A stretch of DNA of 7,181 bases from Oscillospiraceae bacterium (lineage in GTDB: Bacteria > Bacillota > Clostridia > Oscillospirales > Ruminococcaceae): contig JAFQND010000144.1 of the NCBI GenBank assembly GCA_017396055.1, positions 1 to 7,181 of the forward strand, read 5' to 3'. Below, piece after piece: positions 5,320 to 7,181 of the stretch (position 1 is its first letter; the number at the start of each line of letters is the position of its first letter). The translations under genes and the position numbers were made by a program. The notes beneath the pieces were generated by a model. The model made no database searches, was not told where the DNA came from, and saw only the letters and a program-made list of their open reading frames with translations.

Positions 5320-6975
5320 TTATTCTGTGAAGGTCACACTGCTGAACATATTGGCTCCTTCGGCGATCCGGAACTCTGTGGAGAGCTCTCCGGACGAAGC
5401 TTCGCCCCGGTTTTTACCGAAGCCGCCTTTTCCACCGTCGAATCCCTCGGGGGGAGTCATGCCTTCGGGCATCTCTCCGTCAAATCCCTCGGGAGGGGTC
5501 ATGCCTTCAGGTATCTCGCCGTCAAATCCCTCGGGGCGGGTCATGCCTTCTGGCATCTCGCCGTCAAATCCCTCGGGAGGAGTCATGCCTTCGGGCATCT
5601 CGCCATCGAATCCCTCGGGAGGAGTCATACCTTCGGGCATCTCACCGTCGAATCCCTCGGGAGGGGTCATGTCTTCCCGGAAACCACCGCCCGGACGCAT
5701 ACCGCCCATCATGCCGCCGAAGCTGCCGCCGTGGGCAAGCTGCTGTTCACCGCTCCAGAGGGTATAGCTGCCCGCTTTCAGAGCGGAGTCCGCATAGATC
5801 ACCGTGGAACAATCGTTGGTCAGGGTGAATTCCGCAGCGGTTTTCTCTTTCTCATCTTTGAGGGTGAGGGTACTGCCGCCCGGCAGCAGCTGGCCGAAGG
5901 TGAACACGGCATAGGTGCCGCTCTCTTCGATGCGGTCGAGCATATGTCCGCCGGCGATAACGGTGCCGCCGTTGATATGAATACCCATGTCTGAATCGAT
6001 GCCGGCGTCTGCGCTGTCCGCACAGGCAGAAGCGGTGACTGTTCCGCCGTTGATGACCAGCCATCCGTTGGAGTCGATTCCGTCGCCCTCGCCGGTGTCG
6101 CCGGTGACGGTGATATCCAGGTTTCCGCCGTTGATGGTGGTGACCGAAACGTTGTCTTCGTTGGTATTGATGCCGTCGTTGCCGGAGAAGATATGGATAT
6201 TGCCGCCGTTCAGGGTCAGGTGCAGCTCGCTGTCGAGTCCTTCGTTTTCGGCGTAGATGGTCAGTTCACCGGTGCCCTTTTTTTCGCCGTCGATGTTCAT
6301 CGACATCTTTGAATAGAAAGCGCCGTCGTATTTGTGCAGCTTTTTGGCATCCTCCACCTGGCCGTTTTCGTCGAGCACAACGCTGTCGGGTTTATAGATG
6401 CGCGCCACATAGGAGCCGCGGACGGTATTGGACGTTCCGTCGGCGATGATCACTCTTGCGCCGGCAGCGGAAGTGTCCGGGTCTTTGACGGCTGTTTCGG
6501 CGTCATTGCTGCCGCATTCATAGACGTTATAGAAGATGACGGCGGGTGCCGCTTCACAGGTGATATCGGCGCCGTCAAGGATCAGGGTAACCACAGCGTT
6601 CGGGTCTTTTTCTGCTTCTTCGCCCAGGTCGACGGCGATCTGTCCGAGAGAGAGGGTGCCGCTGATGCGATAGCTGCCCGGCTTTGTGATATGCACGACG
6701 GTATGCGCCGCAGCTTCTTCGGCCGTATGGGCGTCGGCTTCGCTGCCCTCGCCGTAGGTATGATCTTTTCCGGATTCGTAATAAATGATATCGTTGGCGG
6801 TATAGACAGCGGCTGACGGATCGCTGCCGACCGCTGTTCCGTTGAGGGTGATGCCGCTGTCGTCGAGAACGATCTTTTCCGCATCGGTTTGCTGTGCGGG
6901 GGCGGCGCAGCCGGCAATCACCGCCGGCAGAAAGGCTGCCAGAAGTGCCGCTGATGCCATTTTAAGCAGTTTCAT
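5320..6975 (-). CDS. Surface lipoprotein with Cthe_2159-type carbohydrate-binding beta-helix and Pro/Gly/Met-rich repeat tail
   Basis: A 551-residue exported protein. Residues 1-22 are a signal peptide (MKLLK, then an Ala/Leu core) ending in the lipobox VIAGC with C23 as the lipid-attached cysteine, so it should sit on the outer face of the membrane. The middle region has recurring beta-helix turns of the form DGI(D/N)SN..INGGTV: about 244-265, 266-292, 297-318 and 323-343. This matches the carbohydrate-binding family typified by Cthe_2159 of Clostridium thermocellum (formerly DUF4353), which binds acidic and other plant polysaccharides and calcium. A Gly/Met-rich linker (416-432) leads into five and two-thirds copies of MTPPEGFDGEMPEG (436-515), then a 36-residue end rich in Gly and Ser. 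AGAGGAGG seven bases upstream supports the start. It has its own promoter and terminator and uses TCA codons, unlike the operon to its left. The exact ligand is unknown. Confidence 0.85.
   Translation of the reverse strand: MKLLKMASAALLAAFLPAVIAGCAAPAQQTDAEKIVLDDSGITLNGTAVGSDPSAAVYTANDIIYYESGKDHTYGEGSEADAHTAEEAAAHTVVHITKPGSYRISGTLSLGQIAVDLGEEAEKDPNAVVTLILDGADITCEAAPAVIFYNVYECGSNDAETAVKDPDTSAAGARVIIADGTSNTVRGSYVARIYKPDSVVLDENGQVEDAKKLHKYDGAFYSKMSMNIDGEKKGTGELTIYAENEGLDSELHLTLNGGNIHIFSGNDGINTNEDNVSVTTINGGNLDITVTGDTGEGDGIDSNGWLVINGGTVTASACADSADAGIDSDMGIHINGGTVIAGGHMLDRIEESGTYAVFTFGQLLPGGSTLTLKDEKEKTAAEFTLTNDCSTVIYADSALKAGSYTLWSGEQQLAHGGSFGGMMGGMRPGGGFREDMTPPEGFDGEMPEGMTPPEGFDGEMPEGMTPPEGFDGEMPEGMTRPEGFDGEIPEGMTPPEGFDGEMPEGMTPPEGFDGGKGGFGKNRGEASSGELSTEFRIAEGANMFSSVTFTE
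5431..5670 (-). repeat. 42-bp in-frame tandem repeat (14-residue unit) in the lipoprotein tail
   Basis: Five full 42-base copies (starting at 5670, 5628, 5586, 5544 and 5502 on the minus strand) are followed by a 30-base partial copy from 5460. Each full copy encodes MTPPEGFDGEMPEG; the fourth reads MTRPEGFDGEIPEG. Copies differ mainly at third codon positions, so the array is not freshly duplicated but is kept in frame and nearly constant in protein sequence. The unit is rich in Pro, Gly, Met and acidic residues and is likely extended or disordered. Confidence 0.95.
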
Positions 6976-6982
6976 GAGAAAA

Positions 6983-7009
6983 CCTCCTCTGATATTTGGT
7001 CTCAGTATA
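6983..7009 (-). promoter_or_regulatory. Promoter -10 and ribosome binding site of the lipoprotein gene
   Basis: On the minus strand TATACT (7009-7004) is a good -10 box. Its start point near 6997 would give a leader of about 22 bases carrying AGAGGAGG (6990-6983), seven bases before the ATG at 6975. The -35 position at 17-base spacing reads CTTATT, a poor match, which suggests that an activator is needed. Confidence 0.5.
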
Positions 7010-7036
7010 GGTTAAAAATATGAAAGAATAAGTAAA
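7010..7036 (-). promoter_or_regulatory. Possible direct-repeat activator site upstream of the lipoprotein -10
   Basis: Minus-strand hexamers TTTACT (7036-7031), TTTCAT (7025-7020) and TTAACC (7015-7010) recur at 10-11 base steps, one helical turn, and occupy the weak -35 region. This spacing is typical of OmpR/PhoB-class response-regulator sites such as TTAACA-type boxes. The repeats are imperfect and the region is AT-rich. Confidence 0.3.
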
Positions 7037-7041
7037 GTTAT

Positions 7042-7052
7042 CTGAATTTCAG
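7042..7052. promoter_or_regulatory. 11-base palindrome in the divergent intergenic region
   Basis: CTGAA-T-TTCAG is a perfect odd palindrome midway between the two divergent start codons. It could be an operator shared by both genes. It is short, so confidence is low. Confidence 0.3.
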
Positions 7053-7091
7053 GTGAAGTTCCCGCGCAGGAGAGAGAAATCGCTTCGCATC

Positions 7092-7120
7092 TTGACATCG
7101 GGGCGGGAAAAAGTTAAAAT
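7092..7120 (+). promoter_or_regulatory. Sigma-A-type promoter for the plus-strand gene at the right edge
   Basis: TTGACA (7092-7097) is a perfect -35 box, followed after exactly 17 bases by TAAAAT (7115-7120), five of six for a -10. Transcription should start near 7127, leaving a leader of about 50 bases. A perfect TATAAT at 7145-7150 lies further down but has no recognisable -35, so it is secondary at best. Confidence 0.75.
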
Positions 7121-7176
7121 AGAAAAGTGAAAAAAAGTTTCATTTATAATGTATCCTTTCCGAAAGGCTGGAGTTT

Positions 7177-7181
7177 ATGAA
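7177..7181 (+). CDS. Start of a plus-strand gene cut by the window edge
   Basis: Only ATG and two further bases (AA) are present. The evidence for a real start is the promoter at 7092-7120 and ribosome binding sequence just upstream: AAAGG at 7163-7167 and GGAG at 7170-7173. The product cannot be told. It is transcribed divergently from the lipoprotein gene with 201 bases between the start codons. Confidence 0.45.

Noticed and set aside
5431..5670. Regular 42-base repeats that could suggest a CRISPR array
   Set aside because: The repeats are head-to-tail with no unique spacers, keep a reading frame, and encode a constant 14-residue unit inside a real gene.
3716..5767. 683-codon open frame on the plus strand opposite the oxidase and into the lipoprotein tail
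   Set aside because: It is a codon-aligned shadow of the oxidase gene. Its repeated Ser/Pro/Gly segment is only the 42-bp lipoprotein repeat read on the wrong strand and frame.
1..7181. tRNA, rRNA, riboswitch, insertion sequence or phage genes
   Set aside because: No cloverleaf, rRNA, transposase or phage protein was recognised by eye. The intergenic gaps are all short and are accounted for by promoters, a terminator and palindromes.

Overview
The window looks like a chromosomal segment from an anaerobic gut-type Firmicute of class Clostridia, probably Oscillospirales-like. The reasons are GC-rich genes separated by short AT-rich gaps, very strong AGGAGG-type ribosome binding sites, a Cthe_2159-type surface lipoprotein, and a GTAGGGGACGGG-type intergenic palindrome of a kind I associate with such genomes. 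The class-level call is moderately secure; the order is a guess.

Layout, left to right. Positions 1-86 are non-coding and hold two sets of palindromes at the 3' end of an operon. Positions 87-5164 are five tightly packed minus-strand genes. In transcription order (right to left) they are an FAD-linked oxidase of the GlcD/AGPS type (5164-3740), a two-cluster Fe-S partner protein (3726-2641), a class II aldolase (2628-1801), a PfkB-type sugar kinase (1790-888) and the cupin isomerase IolB (872-87). They share one strong predicted promoter at 5201-5229. Positions 5281-5312 are a textbook intrinsic terminator for the next minus-strand gene, a lipoprotein (6975-5320) with a beta-helix carbohydrate-binding domain and a C-terminal tandem repeat of 14 residues. 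Positions 6976-7176 are a divergent regulatory region with promoters for both directions, and a plus-strand gene begins at 7177, five bases before the window ends.

How the operon may work. IolB, a kinase and a class II aldolase are the lower half of myo-inositol breakdown: 5-deoxy-glucuronate is isomerised to 2-deoxy-5-keto-gluconate, phosphorylated, and cleaved to dihydroxyacetone phosphate and malonate semialdehyde. The usual upper-half genes (iolG, iolE, iolD) are absent here. The lead positions are held instead by a flavin oxidase and an Fe-S electron carrier, and the kinase carries a GGGP motif unlike classical IolC. The operon is therefore either a rearranged inositol locus with the other genes elsewhere, or an oxidase-isomerase-kinase-aldolase route for a different cyclitol, sugar or sugar acid. 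This is the most interesting part of the window. The Fe-S protein also has degraded CCG cysteine motifs, three of four gene junctions fuse the stop codon into the ribosome binding site as TAAGGAG, and the whole operon avoids TTA, CTA and TCA codons. The last two points suggest high, coordinated expression.
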